Below, in pieces: positions 23,776 to 36,700 of a DNA stretch of 64,000 nucleotides. How positions within the stretch are numbered: position 1 is the first letter of the stretch; each line of letters opens with the position of its first letter. Where the stretch lies: the NCBI GenBank assembly GCA_021904315.1, contig CM038918.1, positions 14,833,349 through 14,897,348 on the forward strand, given 5' to 3'. Under the pieces are notes generated by a model, which was not told the origin of the DNA, ran no database searches, and worked only from the letters and a program-made list of their open reading frames with translations. The translations under genes were made by a program, and so were the position numbers. Origin of the DNA: Sphagnum magellanicum (taxonomy: Eukaryota > Streptophyta > Sphagnopsida > Sphagnales > Sphagnaceae).

Positions 23776-25326
23776 ATTGATTTAATGAATTAATTTCATT
23801 TATTAGTTAGTTGAAAATATTATTGTCCTTTGCAAGTAATAACAATTAATCTTCCATGTGATAATGACATGACATGTCATTTGGCAACAAGTTGTCACAA
23901 ATTTTCATAGCAATCCATGATTTTTTGTGACACCATAAATTTTTGTGTGTTTTGAATTTATGGCATTAATATTTGTCATGCCATTCCACAAGTTTTTGTG
24001 TGTCATAAAACTTTTGAATTCACATGCATGTGTATGTGTATTAAACAATTTATTATTAACTTGTAATTATAACCACAATATTAATTTAGTCATTTTGAAA
24101 AAGGTGACACATAATTCCTTGACTTTTCAACTTTTCAATATATCAACTTAAATTAACATACTTATTAAGTTAACTTATGTATGTAGGCTATTTAGTAAAA
24201 ACCTACTTCGTAATATAAGCTACTTTGTAAATGACTTAGCTAAGCATAATAAATTTACTACATTTAGTATATTTAAATATACCTAGAATATGTAACTTTA
24301 TTAATATGTTAATTTAAGTAAGCTTGCTTAGATTTATAATTTTAGGTTTTTGCCAAATCAGTTTAAGTAGTTTCATTACAAAATATTTTATCAAGTTTGT
24401 AACCACTTCAAGTTTGTGCGATTAGATGCAACTATGATGTGACTAAATGTGACATAATTAAAATGCTTAGATTAACCTAAGTTAAGTTAGTAAGTAATAT
24501 AGGTTAATAAACTAATTCATTTAAAATTAACTTAGGGAGGTTTAGGTCTAGGCAAGGTTGGTAGGTGTAGATAGGTTGACTTAATCAACCTAGGGTGATT
24601 AAGGTTAATTCAAGGTTAAAAATTTTGAGCTTTATAACTTTGTGTTAAATATAATTAATATAAAAAATTGTGGTAGTGCTACGGATGAGGACTTGAACCC
24701 CAAAGTGAAAGTGAAGGGTTCAAATTTTCATGTTTTTATAACTTGTAATATTTAGGCCACTTGGCTTAGATTAGGTAGCCTATTTCAGGCTTCTTGGGTT
24801 AGGAGTCTGACATTTGTTTTTAATCTAGGCCACCTAATGTAGGTTAGGTAGCCTAGGTTGCCTAACGTAAGTAACTAACCTAACTAGGTTGATTTTTGGC
24901 TAAGCAAATTAGGCTAAGTTACTTAGCTTAACTAGGTTGACTTTTGGCTATGTTAGCTACATGGGTTAAATTACGTTGAATTTGGTCATGTGCAATGATA
25001 CATAATGTGTTTATATATTTTTGACACATAACATCCATCCATCAAGGTGTCTTTTATAACACTTAGTTGAATAGAACGACTAAGTTGACATGGCATGCAC
25101 TTTACACATCATACCAAAGTTAATAATGACATGGAATTTCATTATTATAAGAAAATTTTTAAATTATAATCATTAAAATAGTTAGGTTTTGCAATTGAAC
25201 ATCCTTTGAGATTAAATGGTGAAATGACATGGGTTTAACAACTTATTAATCACTAATTGCATATGTCTTTCTTGATTAATATGTAGTCGTAAAGGTTAGT
25301 CATAAAACCCATAATGTGTTGTTGTG
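22694..25326. repeat. Noncoding segment framed by an inverted repeat
   Basis: ACACATTATGGGTTTT with a CAC-C/A-ACAA-rich lead-in lies at 22694-22727. Its reverse complement lies at 25297-25326. The enclosed 2.6 kb is AT-rich and has no long frame. It contains an internal direct repeat (22745-22880 with 23372-23500, sharing the ATCATGGTTTTG and AACTAC..GGTCATA blocks). It may be a non-autonomous DNA transposon, but a target duplication could not be established. Confidence 0.4.
24540..24970. repeat. Low-complexity TAGGTT-rich tract
   Basis: Repeated TAGGTTGACTTTTGGCTA and GCCTAGGTTGCC-type motifs, irregularly spaced, without a fixed period. Confidence 0.5.
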
Positions 25327-25329
25327 CAC

Positions 25330-26491
25330 ATAGGGACATTGGCATAAAACTCACCTTTGTTCAACCAAATGTTTTCATAATTAGATGACTTGTAACTTGT
25401 ATAAGTATAAAGAAGCAAATCTTTTAAAAACTAAGCTACTAATGTTCATCATTTTTTTGTATTGGTTTGTGGCACCAAAAAATTCAAGAATCACATAGTT
25501 AGAAATACATGTCCTTTTTAAAAAAAATTGTCAAACATGAGTAGCAACAAGTTTTGCTATCACATTGAGTTATTGTTTTTTTAGAACAAACAATTTTGGA
25601 TGTGCAATTTGCACATGAATAATCACAAGAGTGATACCATTAACTTTATTATATGCAATTAAGTATTTATGTAGGGTAAATATTTGAACAAAACATCTCT
25701 AGTTGCTTACTTTGATCTACATATTATGCATTGCAACATTTGTAAATTCACCAAATCCACATGTAGCCCATTGTTCATAGCAAACAATCCCTAACATATA
25801 GGCATGCGACTATGAGATTTCCAAGCCATAATTTGTGTTTTTACAACTATAAGCTATGAAACATCAACAACATTTGACATTGTCACATTGCCAAATTCCA
25901 AATGCACACTCTCGACATTTGAAAATGATGAAGAAGTGATTTGATTAAGGGCAATTGATGCAACATTTTCATCACCTCCTCCCACACTTTCAACCAAACA
26001 TGTTTGTTGAAGCCCTTCAACCATTGAATATAAAAACCTAGACAAAAAAAAACTAAACCCACATTTTGAACAAATGAAGGTTGTTGAAGCTCTTTAGGCA
26101 TTAAAACATAAACCTAAAAAAAAACCCAGACACACCAATATTCTAAACAATGCTTGTAGTTGACCTAAACATAAAAAGAAGTAAATTTTTTAAAGCTCAT
26201 GTCTATTTACACATAATTTGCTTATAAGATGTACACCACATTGGTTTTTTTTGTATACATGTGTATCACATACATATGAAAACGTAAGGTAAAACATGTG
26301 GACAAGTGTTTAACCTAATGTAAAGACATGTTCCAAATCCCCCCCAACACCCCCCCAACCCCCTTTTTGGATCCGTAAATATCATGGAAAAAAAAAGGGG
26401 GAGGTATTTCAAAAATTGAAACACCCCAAAAAACTAAGGAATTAATATGCTTATTTTGAACCTAACTACCTAACCTTTTTCCCCCAACCAA

Positions 26492-26551
<60 letters not shown>

Positions 26552-28640
26552 TTTTCACGTCCATTTTATTTATGTTAAATTGTGATAAATTATGTTATTA
26601 ATAATCAAATTAAATTATTAACCTACGAGAAACCTTCCAACATTTTAAAAAATAAGTTATGATTTCAAAAATATTCCTAATGATTTTTTTTATGTGGCAT
26701 ATTATGATTGCAAAATTTTCATTAATGATTAATTATCTTCTACAAATTTTAATTGCATAAATCCAAAAGTTAGATCCAAATGCAACCCTCATGTTGAAAA
26801 ACTATGGTCATTTTTAACTAGTTATGAAAATGGGAACATTTTCCCCAATGGTGGGTGGTTATCATAATGGACTATGGACTTTCAAGTAGTTTTCACTCTA
26901 AACATCACCCCTAGACCGAAAATTGTTCAGCATGGTTCCCACCAGAATGAGAATTGCCATTTAAGAAAATCCCAAAAATCTAAAAATTGCCCATGGTAAT
27001 TAAAAAAAACTTAGGTCCAAATCTCAACAAAGGGGATAAGTAATTAATGATGTTAAAATGTAGGATCTTATACATTTGTAGCTAGGATTTTTATTTTTTT
27101 TATGTAGCTTCTTCTAGAAGTTTGTGGAAAACAAGTTGATTAATCACAAGATGGTTTTGCATTATTGGATGAAATTGTGATGAAATTATTTATTAGACAA
27201 TCCAAATAGAGAGGCATCTATTCTCAACATTAAAAAGAATCAATGCACGTGGAGATCAACTTTGATCCACCATAAGACATTGCATAACAAGGGGTGTGTC
27301 ACATTGTGGCCTTGCCATTTACATGAAAAGTATCTTAAGGCAAAAGAAGAATTAAGGAAACTCAAATATTTCACTCTACAAAAATATAATCTTCACAAAA
27401 TCCTCTAAAAAGAAACCAAAATCCTTCAAGATATTATAACCCTGTCATTAATCTCAGGTTTCAGCACAAGCCAAAATATCATCTTTCAAAAATCCTCATA
27501 CAAAAATAAACCTATTGCCTAAGGGCCAAAATATATTAAGCTTCTATACTCTATAATGAATCTAAACACAGTATCCTTGCCTTGGTGGGTAAGGCCAATA
27601 TAGAAAGATTGAAAGTTTGTCCTAGAGAGAGAGTTCGTCCAAAAAAACAATACCATGCCTAGGTTTTGCCCATTTAGGACAAAGCAATTAAGATGCTTGA
27701 AAAAGCAATGTGATATTTCATTTGAAATTTTTTCTTTTCACTAAAATTTTGAATATTTTAATTATGATAACCATTTGGAAAAAAATTGCTATAATCTATG
27801 AAAATTGATGGTCATCAGCCATCACCTTTGTAAGAATTGTCAAATTGAGACCAATTTTTTTTTTAAAATAAAAAATTAAAGTCATAGCCAACTCTCTGAA
27901 GCTTGAAAATAATTAAAAGAAAACCAAGACAATTCTTGAAAGTTCTGAAAATAACTGGAACCAATAGTTCTCCCCCCCCCCAAAAGAAAAAAAACCACCC
28001 ACTACCACTTCACACACCAATGAATTTTCTATTTGGTCCTGGGTCCACTTTGTACTTATCAGCTTTCCAAGTTGATAACCTCATAAGTTAATTAACCTAT
28101 ATCCATTGTGGGACATGCTCCCCATAATCAATCTAGTGTTAATCTATTCTTCAGATTCTTCATGTCATGCCCCAACAGGATCCATAAGACCCACCACGCC
28201 CAGTTGCCCCATACCTTACCCTAACGCCAGTTTTTTTTGTGTGTTAAATAATCCTCAAAATAATGAAATGAATTTTAGTGGAAATATGAAGTTGACATGT
28301 TGAAAATCATCATAGTTATTATTATTATAATAGGCTACACTCTGAATAATTTCATTACTACTCATGTGACAATATCATAATAATAGATCATGGAAAATTC
28401 AATAATTTCAAAATTTTAAAACCAATTTAATTTTTTGAAAAAAAAAATTATTTGTTTTGTTAATGTGAAAACTAATCCTAGGCTACGGTACAGGGTATGC
28501 TTTACAATCAGCAAAGCCGTTAGGTGTAAGGTAAAGCCCCAGAACATGTGGCATTCTCGGAATAATAAAGGGCCTAGGACGAGGCAAGAGCCAAACAACA
28601 CGGGCCAGTTGACATCTGGCTTCACCTTGGTAAAACTAAA
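25330..28640. other. AT-rich spacer, no recognisable gene
   Basis: Long A/T homopolymers, an AT microsatellite and C-rich tracts at 26340-26365. Short open frames (e.g. 25854-26101 on the minus strand, 27903-28091 on the plus strand) have no conserved content. Confidence 0.5.
26494..26546. repeat. (AT)n microsatellite
   Basis: About 26 perfect TA units. Confidence 0.97.
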
Positions 28641-28727
28641 CTATACATGTAAAAGAGTAGGTAAAATAGGTAGGAAGGTAGGTTAAATAGTCCATAGGTA
28701 TGATGACGGGTAGGTGTCTACTTTTAA

Positions 28728-28939
28728 GGTGCTTTCACACTTGGTGTTAGGGACTCTAGGGTTGAGTCCCTTAATACCATGCCAGCCATTTAGAACTTAG
28801 ACTTAGTTATCAAGAAATTTTTATGTTAAGCTAACTTTCACTCAACATTAAGCTATTGCCCATTTGACATGGGGGTGCCACCTAGGATGCCACCTAGATT
28901 TTCATTTAACACTGACTTAACATCAAGTGTGAATGCACC
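28728..28939 (-). mobile_element. MITE-like element, copy 1
   Basis: About 212 bp with terminal inverted repeats GGTGC-T/A-TTCACACTTG. Along its length it is the reverse complement of copy 2. It lies in the minisatellite just after CTACTTTTAA. No coding capacity. Confidence 0.75.
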
Positions 28940-29475
28940 ATCATAAGTAACTGGATGTATCTAAACGATTAGTAAATAGGTAAAAAAGGCTAGTGGGTTG
29001 TTAGTTATGTAGGTACCCAGTATATAGACTGTATACACAATCTATCCCTTGCAAGCCTGTTTTGACTTATGACTTCATTTGTGAATGAACCTGTTGATGT
29101 GTGTCAGGTCAGGTCTTCCCCTTCCACGGTAACCTAACCTGAGATAATAAGTTCTGTAGGTTTGGGTATGTATGTAGGTAGGTAGGTAGGACAAGAAGTG
29201 ACTACTAAGTAAGTTAAGTAGATGCATGGAGTTGGTTCGTTAGCAAAGGTTGGTTGGTAGGTAGGTAGGACACAACACTTGATTACTAAGGTCCCTACTA
29301 CTAGTAAAGAGATGCATGTGGATGGTTAGTTAGTAGCCTATAAGGTTGTTAGGTAGGACAATTCGTGACTCCTAAGTAAGTAGATGCATGTTGGTGGTGG
29401 TTAAGGGCTAGCAGGGATGTCAGCAAAAGGTTGGTATAGTAATGTTGGTAGGTAGGAAAATAGGTGGCTACTAAT

Positions 29476-29666
29476 GGTGCATTCACACTTGATGTTAAGT
29501 CAGTGTTAAAATGAAAATCTAGGTGGCATCCTAGGTGTCTCTCAATGTTTAGTGAATGTTAGCTTAACATAAAATTTTCATGTCAACTAGGTTTTAAGTC
29601 CTAAATAGCTAGCATGGTGGTAGGGGACTCAACCTTAGAGTCCCTAACACCAAGTGTGAATGTACC
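29476..29666 (+). mobile_element. MITE-like element, copy 2
   Basis: About 191 bp, with ends GGTGCATTCACACTTGATGT and, inverted, GGTACATTCACACTTGGTGT. It is inserted in the minisatellite after CTACTAAT and before CTTAAGTGAG. A TAA-type target duplication (29472-29474 and 29669-29671) is possible, which would suit PIF/Harbinger, but the borders are uncertain by a few bases. Confidence 0.75.
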
Positions 29667-30382
29667 CTTAAGTGAGTAGAAAAGCATGTAAATAGTTAGT
29701 AGGTAGTTAAAAGGCTTGTCGCTGGTTGTCAGTAAGGTTGGTAGGTAAGTAGGAAAATAGGCGGGTTACTGAGTGAGCATATAGTATGTAGATAGTTAGT
29801 AGACAGTTGAGGGTTAGTGGGTTGTCGATTAGGTTAGTAGTAAGTTTGGTAGATAGGAAAACAGGTATCTAGTAAGGTGAGTATACTCGTGTAGATGATT
29901 AGTAGGTAGATAAGGGTTAGTAGTTGTCAATAAGGTTGGTAGGTAGGAAAAAAGGGGTCTACTAAGGTGAGTATAAGCATGTAGATGGTTAGTAGGTAGA
30001 TAAGGGTTAGTGAGTTGTCGGTAAGGTCGGTAGGTAGGAAAATAGTTGTCTACTAAGGTGAGTATAAGCATGTAGATGGTTAGAAGATAGAGAAGGGTTA
30101 GCGAGTTGTCAGTAAGGTTGGGAGGTAGGAAAGTAGGTGGGCTACTAAGTGAGTAAGTGCGAGTAAATGGTTAGTAAGTAGTTAAGAGCTAAAAGGGTTG
30201 GTAGGTAGGTAGGTAGGTCATTCTGGCCGTGATTTTACCGCTCTTCTTCCCTTGAATGTCTTCAGGAGAGGGGTTGGGTGCAAATGAAATTCAAGCGGGG
30301 CAAGCAAGCAAGCTAGGCTAAATTTGAGGCCTGATGAACGAATGCTTGGTTTTGGAGAACGTAAAGAGCGGAAGGAAGGAAG

Positions 30383-30475
30383 GAAACCCTAATTGGTGGT
30401 GGTGGCGTACTTAGGAGCAGCAGCCCAAAACAGGCAAGCGCGCAAGAGAGCGGGGCGTGGCAAACCCTAACCCTG
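30383..30475 (+). promoter_or_regulatory. Telo-box motifs upstream of importin gene
   Basis: AAACCCTAA at 30383-30391 and AAACCCTAACCCTG at 30462-30475, 255-350 bp before the ATG in the only GC-richer stretch upstream. Telo-boxes are common near start sites of plant housekeeping and translation genes. Confidence 0.55.
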
Positions 30476-30729
30476 CGTCGCCGCCCTTCGCTTCCATTTC
30501 TCGAGCTCTTCCCTATACTCCTCCTCCTCCCCTGGAGTCGCACACCAAGCTGTGAAGTTTGAAATGCTCTTTGCTCATTTTTGAAACTTTTTGTTATTTC
30601 ATTTTGGGTTTTTTTTGTGTTGTGTGGGCGCTAGTTTTTGACACTGTGTTACCATCCAACTCAATTGGAAGTCGGGGGCGGGGGAAGAATATATAATGCG
30701 TTAAGAGCCGGGAGCTGTTCCAAGGAGGG

Positions 30730-33700
30730 ATGGCGATGGCGATGGGCTCGACAGCAGCAGGGTTGTCCATCGATGCCCAGGTCACTTTGCTGCTGGCAGG
30801 CGATGGAGTGGCGCCGCTGGAGGCGCTAGTAGGTCAGCTCATGAGCCCAGGCAATGAGCAACGTGGTCAAGCTGAGCAGCTCTTTAACCACTGCAAGGCT
30901 AATCACCCTGACGCTCTTGTGGTGAAGATGGTCCATGCTTTGCAGGTAGGTGATCCATTCTCTCTTTCTCTCTCACTCGTGTCTTTTTCGTATTATATAT
31001 TGAACATCTTTTGATAAGCTGTGTGATGGAGACAACGGAAAAGGAAAACTTTCCTTTTCCAGCTTCTTGATGTGGCACTTTATTCTTATGTGCCAATCTT
31101 ACAAACTCTTGTTTCGTGTATCTTTGGAAACCCTCTTGCATTCAGTATCAGGCAGCGCAGTGGTGGGCGGGTAGAATCAGGGTTTTTCATCAGTCAAAAA
31201 ATTTGAACATCTGATGGGTGTGTGATATCATTTGATGGCAAGGTTGTCGACTGAATCGCAGCATGTGTTTCACGCGTGACAGGTTTCCCAGCAAATGGAG
31301 GTGCGGGCCATGGTGGCAATCCTTCTAAGGAAGCTGATCACAAAGGATGATGTTTCCCTTTGGCCACAGTTGTCCCCTGTGACACAGACTGCTGTTAAAG
31401 GTCAACTTTTATTATGTGTGCAAAGAGAAGAAGGCAAGAGTATATGCAAGAAGCTCTGTGACACAGTTGCGGAGCTTGCTGCTGGCATCTTGGAGGAAGG
31501 AATGTGGCCAGAGCTTCTTCCTTTCATGTTTCAGTGTGTGAGCTCAGACTCTATGAGGCAGCGGGAGAGTGCACTCCTCATGTTTGCACAGCTTGCACAG
31601 TATATAGGACCCCAGCTGCGTGCTTACTTGCCTACTTTGCACACCATTTTCCAGCAATGTCTGTCTGCAGATGCATCAAGTGATGTGCGGATTGCAGCCC
31701 TGAGAGCAACAACCAACTTTGTTCAGACATTGGAAACTGCTGTTGAACGTGAGAGCTTCCAAGACTTATTACCTGGCATGTTGCAGACCCTGTCATTGGC
31801 CCTGAACAATGGTGAAGAGGCTGCTGCACAAGAAGCACTTGAGATGTTCATTGAGGTTGCTGGCACAGAACCCCGGTTCCTTCGGTGCCGGTTAGTAGAA
31901 GTGGTTGGCAACATGCTGCAGATTGCTGAAGCAGAGGAGCTTGAGGAAGGGACAAGGCATCTTGCTGTTGAATTTCTGATCACACTCGCTGAGGCCCGGG
32001 AGCGGGCTCCTGGGATGATGCGGAAGCTGCCACAGTTTATTGGTCGGCTCTTTGTCATTCTCATGAAGATGCTTCTTGACATAGAAGATGACCCTCAATG
32101 GCATTTTGCAGAGAGTGAGGAGGAGGATGCTGGTGAGACTGCTGATTATGAAGTAGGTCAAGAATGTTTGGATCGCCTGGCCATCTCTCTTGGTGGCAAC
32201 ACTGTGTTACCAGTGGCATTTCAGCTGCTTCCCTCCTTTGTAAATGATTCGGACTGGAAGAAGCGGCATGCTGCTCTTATTGCACTAGCACAGATTGCGG
32301 AAGGATGTTCCAAGGTATTGGTTGGGATCAGTTGCATGCGAAATTTGCACAAATGTGTCAATTGTTCTTGTGCTATTATTTATCCCCATCACCCAGGAAG
32401 CCTGTTATTGCAACATTTTGCATCTGGTTATTGCATCTAGCACTACTATTGCTGAAGGAAGCTTCCACTGGGTTTACTGGTCAGAGTGCTTTCTTTATCT
32501 TGGTTTTTGGTGGCCATACAAATCTTTTCTAGTCAGCTTTTGGCAGAGCTTCCCCCCATACAACTCTGTCAACTTTGATTTAGCAACTTTTTTGACATTC
32601 ATTAGTGAAGGGTTTTTGATACTTTAGCCAAACCAGAATGAGTTTTCATTCAGGGGTTCACATGCCTTTGTGATGCAACATTTGGCATGGCCAGAGGACT
32701 AGAACTTTGGAAGCCTATGGTTTTGTATTGTTGCAATGGAGGGGCTTACCACCTTCAGGTAGCCTGTTTTCATCACACTATTCCTTGCCCTTCATCTGAG
32801 TCATGAAGATGATGAGGTGGTCACATTACACAGGAAATATGATTGGGTTTGACATTTGTTGCACCTTTCTTGGTTGTTGCTGGTATGATAGGCAGACTGA
32901 CTGCAATGATGGAAGCATGCAGGTAATGACTAGGAATCTGGCGTCTGTGGTGAGCATGATTTTGAGCTTATTCCGAGATGCCCATGCAAGAGTACGGTGG
33001 GCTGCTATCAATGCCATAGGCCAACTTTCAACAGACCTGGGCCCTGATTTGCAACAAGAGTACCACCAGCAAGTTCTTCCTGCCCTTGTGGCTGCCATGG
33101 ATGACTTTCAAAACCCACGTGTACAGGTAGGTTACAAAACAGCAGATTTTTGACTGTGCATCATGTTAGGGTCAGTTTGCATGTTAAATCTTTTCCAGGA
33201 CAAGAAATACTTCTCTACCTTTTTGTCTTGTTTCTATTCAGCAGTTGCAGGTGGTTTTGGAATAAACCTGTAGTTGAGCAGCTGGTGGAAATCCTTTCTA
33301 CTGACATAGGAGGCTGGTTGATCCCTGCAGGCACATGCTGCAGCTGCCATTCTCAATTTTAGTGAGAGCTGCACCCCTGAGATATTAACACCATACTTGG
33401 ACGGTGTCATCACCAAGCTACTTGTACTTCTCCAGGTACTACTCAATTTCACTCCTGCAACAGAGTGCATTTTCTGAGTTCTGATGTACACCAGGCTGGC
33501 AAGATTCCCATCTCTTATGTTTGTCTCTATCTTGTACCTTCAGAATGGAAAGAGGATGGTTCAAGAAGGTGCATTGACTGCTCTAGCCTCGGTTGCTGAC
33601 TCTGCACAGGTATTTTGTCAGATACCTTTTTAGCACATGTAGGGGGTTCTCATTATTTCAGTCTTTGTTTCCTCTCATTTGTATTTGACAGGTCTTGCAT

Positions 33701-36700
33701 GAGAACTCTTAGCCTTGTAATACACTGAAGAAGATTAGTTTTCTTCTGTAATCGATGTCTAAAGGCAAGTCCTTTTGTTAGGTCCTTGCTAAATTGGGTG
33801 ACAAAATTTAGTTTCTCTGCTCATTTGAATGAAGGTCCTCCTCATGAGTTCTGTGTTTCTAAGAGAAAAGGGCACTCTTTCAAAGTTTCTACTAAAATGA
33901 ACCAGAGCTGAATTGAGAGGTTTTTTTCCCTGTTTCTAGCTTTTCAAAGCTTCAAAATGATGATTTCAAGGGCTTCAATTCCAAATGTGGAGCATTTTCA
34001 AGCCCATTTTGTCCTCAAAAGATTATGCTTCTAATTTCTTGCTTCTCCTCTATCTAATTTCTGTTCTGGTTGTTTTCCTCTTTCTTCTTGATAAATCTGG
34101 TTATCTCCTCTTTTATGTTCTGTTGTGGTAACCAGCATTACAGATGTGTCTTCCTGTTCCTGCCAGTCTTTGTGTGGGAAATTCAGTGCATTTGTTGCTG
34201 TATGACATTGACTTCATCTTCCCCACTGCCAGGAGCTGATGAAGTCTGTAAGAATGTTCACAGTGATGCAATGTTCCTAAACTGGTCACTAAACATGGAT
34301 GATTGTGGCTTTTTGTCCAAATTATGCAGTTGTCCCTCTAATTTTTAAGGGTTGGTTTCCTTATTTCCTGTTCAGTGCTGCTCTGTTTGATTTTTAATTC
34401 TGTGAGCTTTATTGCCACTTCATCTTTAATTTTAATCAGGTTGAGTTAGATTTTGAGTTTGGAGAAGCCCTCAAGGCCTGTAGAGATTGTTAGAGGATTG
34501 TGTGGTGGTAATGTCAAAATCTGAGGAAATACTTGAAATGATGACACAACTGGTACCTGTCATTGTGCAGGCCCACTTTCAGAAGTACTATGATACAGTG
34601 ATGCCTTACTTGAAGTCCATATTGGTGAATGCCAATGACAAACAAACCCGCATGCTCAGGGCAAAGTCCATGGAATGCATCAGCTTGGTGGGCATGGCTG
34701 TTGGAAAGGAGAAGTTCCGTGATGATGCCAAATATGTATGTTTCTTTTTATCTGAAATCTTTTTGTGAAAGCACCTGGTGTTTACGAACTTTCAAGCAGA
34801 AGGAGGCATTGTATTTCTAATCCAATTGTGGAAATGTAGTCTTGATCATTTGTTAGCATATTTTTTCCTGATTGTTTTGATGTTTGAGAATTCAATAAAT
34901 GTCCTGCTGGCTAGGTTATGGAGGTCCTTATGACACTACAGGGAGTCCATATGGAGGATGATGACCCAACAATAAGTTACATGCTGCAGGTTTGCACTTC
35001 TGAACATACTGTAGGTCCCTTACAGGATTTGAATTATTTACGGTGTATTAATGACCTACTGCAAAATATTTCTACCAGTGGTGGATGTTGTGTACCATGG
35101 AAGTTTTTTGCTCGCTAGTTTGAATAGTAGGTGGTTGAGAAGCTGTGCATGTCAGCCAAAAAAATAATTTCTATGTCTATCTTGAAGATCTTCTCTCTCA
35201 CTTTCACCTCTTGTCTTTCCAGGCATGGGCCAGGTTGTGCAAATGCTTGGGTCAGGAGTTTTTGCCTTACATGAGTGTGGTGATGCCACCGTTGCTACGC
35301 TCAGCACAGCTTAAACCCGATGTCACCATCACAGATGCTGATTCCGAAGATGAAGGCAATGAGTCAGATGATCAAAGGTGTGTCTTGAATCAGTAATTGA
35401 GATTCTCAAAGTCTAGGATGAGATCAGCACTCTTCTAGTAATTCATGTCGGTGTTTTGTCCTGCTATGAGTATGCTTGTCATCTGTGATTTATGAGACAT
35501 GAAATATGAGTTTTGATATAGTTCAGTTCTGTTATGTTTTCATGTAGTGTGGAGACAATCACAATTGGGGACAAGAAAATTGGCATCCGCACAAGTGTTT
35601 TGGAAGAGAAAGCTACTGCCTGCAATATGCTCTGTTGCTATGTGGATGAGCTCAAGGAGGGCTTCTATCCTTGGATTGATCAGGTCAACATTCTCTACTC
35701 TGTACTGTATCCTAAAGAGGAAGAGACCACCATGATGAGCCCTGAGTTGACCTTTATCTTCAAGAATATGAGAATGGGTGTTGTACAGAATTTTCCATGG
35801 TGGGCAATGCACAAGGCCTTCTAAGTGGGATGTAGTCACATGGTTTATTAATATGCTTTTTGTCCCACCGTGCATCATTCGATATGGCTTACACTTTGAT
35901 GTTGGTGGCAGGTTGCACCCATTCTGGTGCCACTTCTCAAATTCTACTTTCATGAGGAAGTCCGCAAGGCTGCTGTTTCTGGTAAGTGCAGCCCATTGAA
36001 CATAAGGAGCTAGCTTAATAATTAGTGGTCTGAATGCCACCCATGCTGGTTGATTGAATGGATGGTGATGAATAATAGGTGGGGTATGCTGAGGTTTGAG
36101 ACTTCCAATATAGACTGCTGGCACAGTTATGATACTGAATTGCAGCTGAATGTTCCCTGATGCCAAAACGGTCATAAGATTCATAAGTTGTGTATTTGTT
36201 GTTTCCAGCCATGCCTGAGCTTTTACGGTCAGGCAAGTTGGCAGTGGAGAAGGGCCAAGCACAGGGACGTGATGATGCTTATGTGAAACAGTTGGTAGAC
36301 TTCATAATTCCACCCCTTGTGGAAGCCATGCACAAGGTGTGACTAACAATCTCCTTTTTAGTTTGCACCTTTTGCCATAGCTAAGAATAGCTAGTATATG
36401 TAAAGACAGCATCATCATTTTGATGTCCAACCAGTTCCTAAGCCACAGGAATCTGATAGGAATTGCAAATGGGGCCATGCCAATTGCAGGAGCCGGAGAC
36501 TGAAATATGCTCGAGTATGTTGGATGCTTTGAATGAATGTATTCAGGCATGTTATTCTCACTTTTTCTATGAGCTCCCCCCTGCAAATTGGAATTCATGT
36601 GTCATTGGTTTATGTTACATGAGTATACAGTATGTGCAGTCTTGCAGTCCTAGTATTGTGCCTTTTTGTGACAAGCATTGCATTGAATCAGTTTTCAGTG

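Larger units (their letters stand above)
28650..30215 (+). repeat. Degenerate minisatellite, unit about 91 bp
   Basis: The clearest units start at 29872, 29964 and 30055 with AAGGTGAGTATA. They then share GTAGATGGTTAGTAGGTAG, AAGGGTTAG and GAGTTGTC segments and finish in GGTAGGTAGGAAAATAG followed by CTACT. More decayed units run back to 28650. Two MITE-like inserts interrupt the array. It ends about 500 bp before the start codon of the importin gene. Confidence 0.85.

Noticed and set aside
29829-30071. 80-codon frame with repeated YLPTNHLH
   Set aside because: Translation of the 91-bp minisatellite on the minus strand, not a gene.
30689-30696. ATATATAA as TATA box for the importin gene
   Set aside because: It is only about 35 bp before the start codon, leaving practically no leader. 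More likely chance within the 5' UTR.
35540-36262. 240-codon minus-strand open frame
   Set aside because: It lies antisense to importin exons 9-11 and their introns, whose plus-strand reading is fully conserved. Its translation has no family features.
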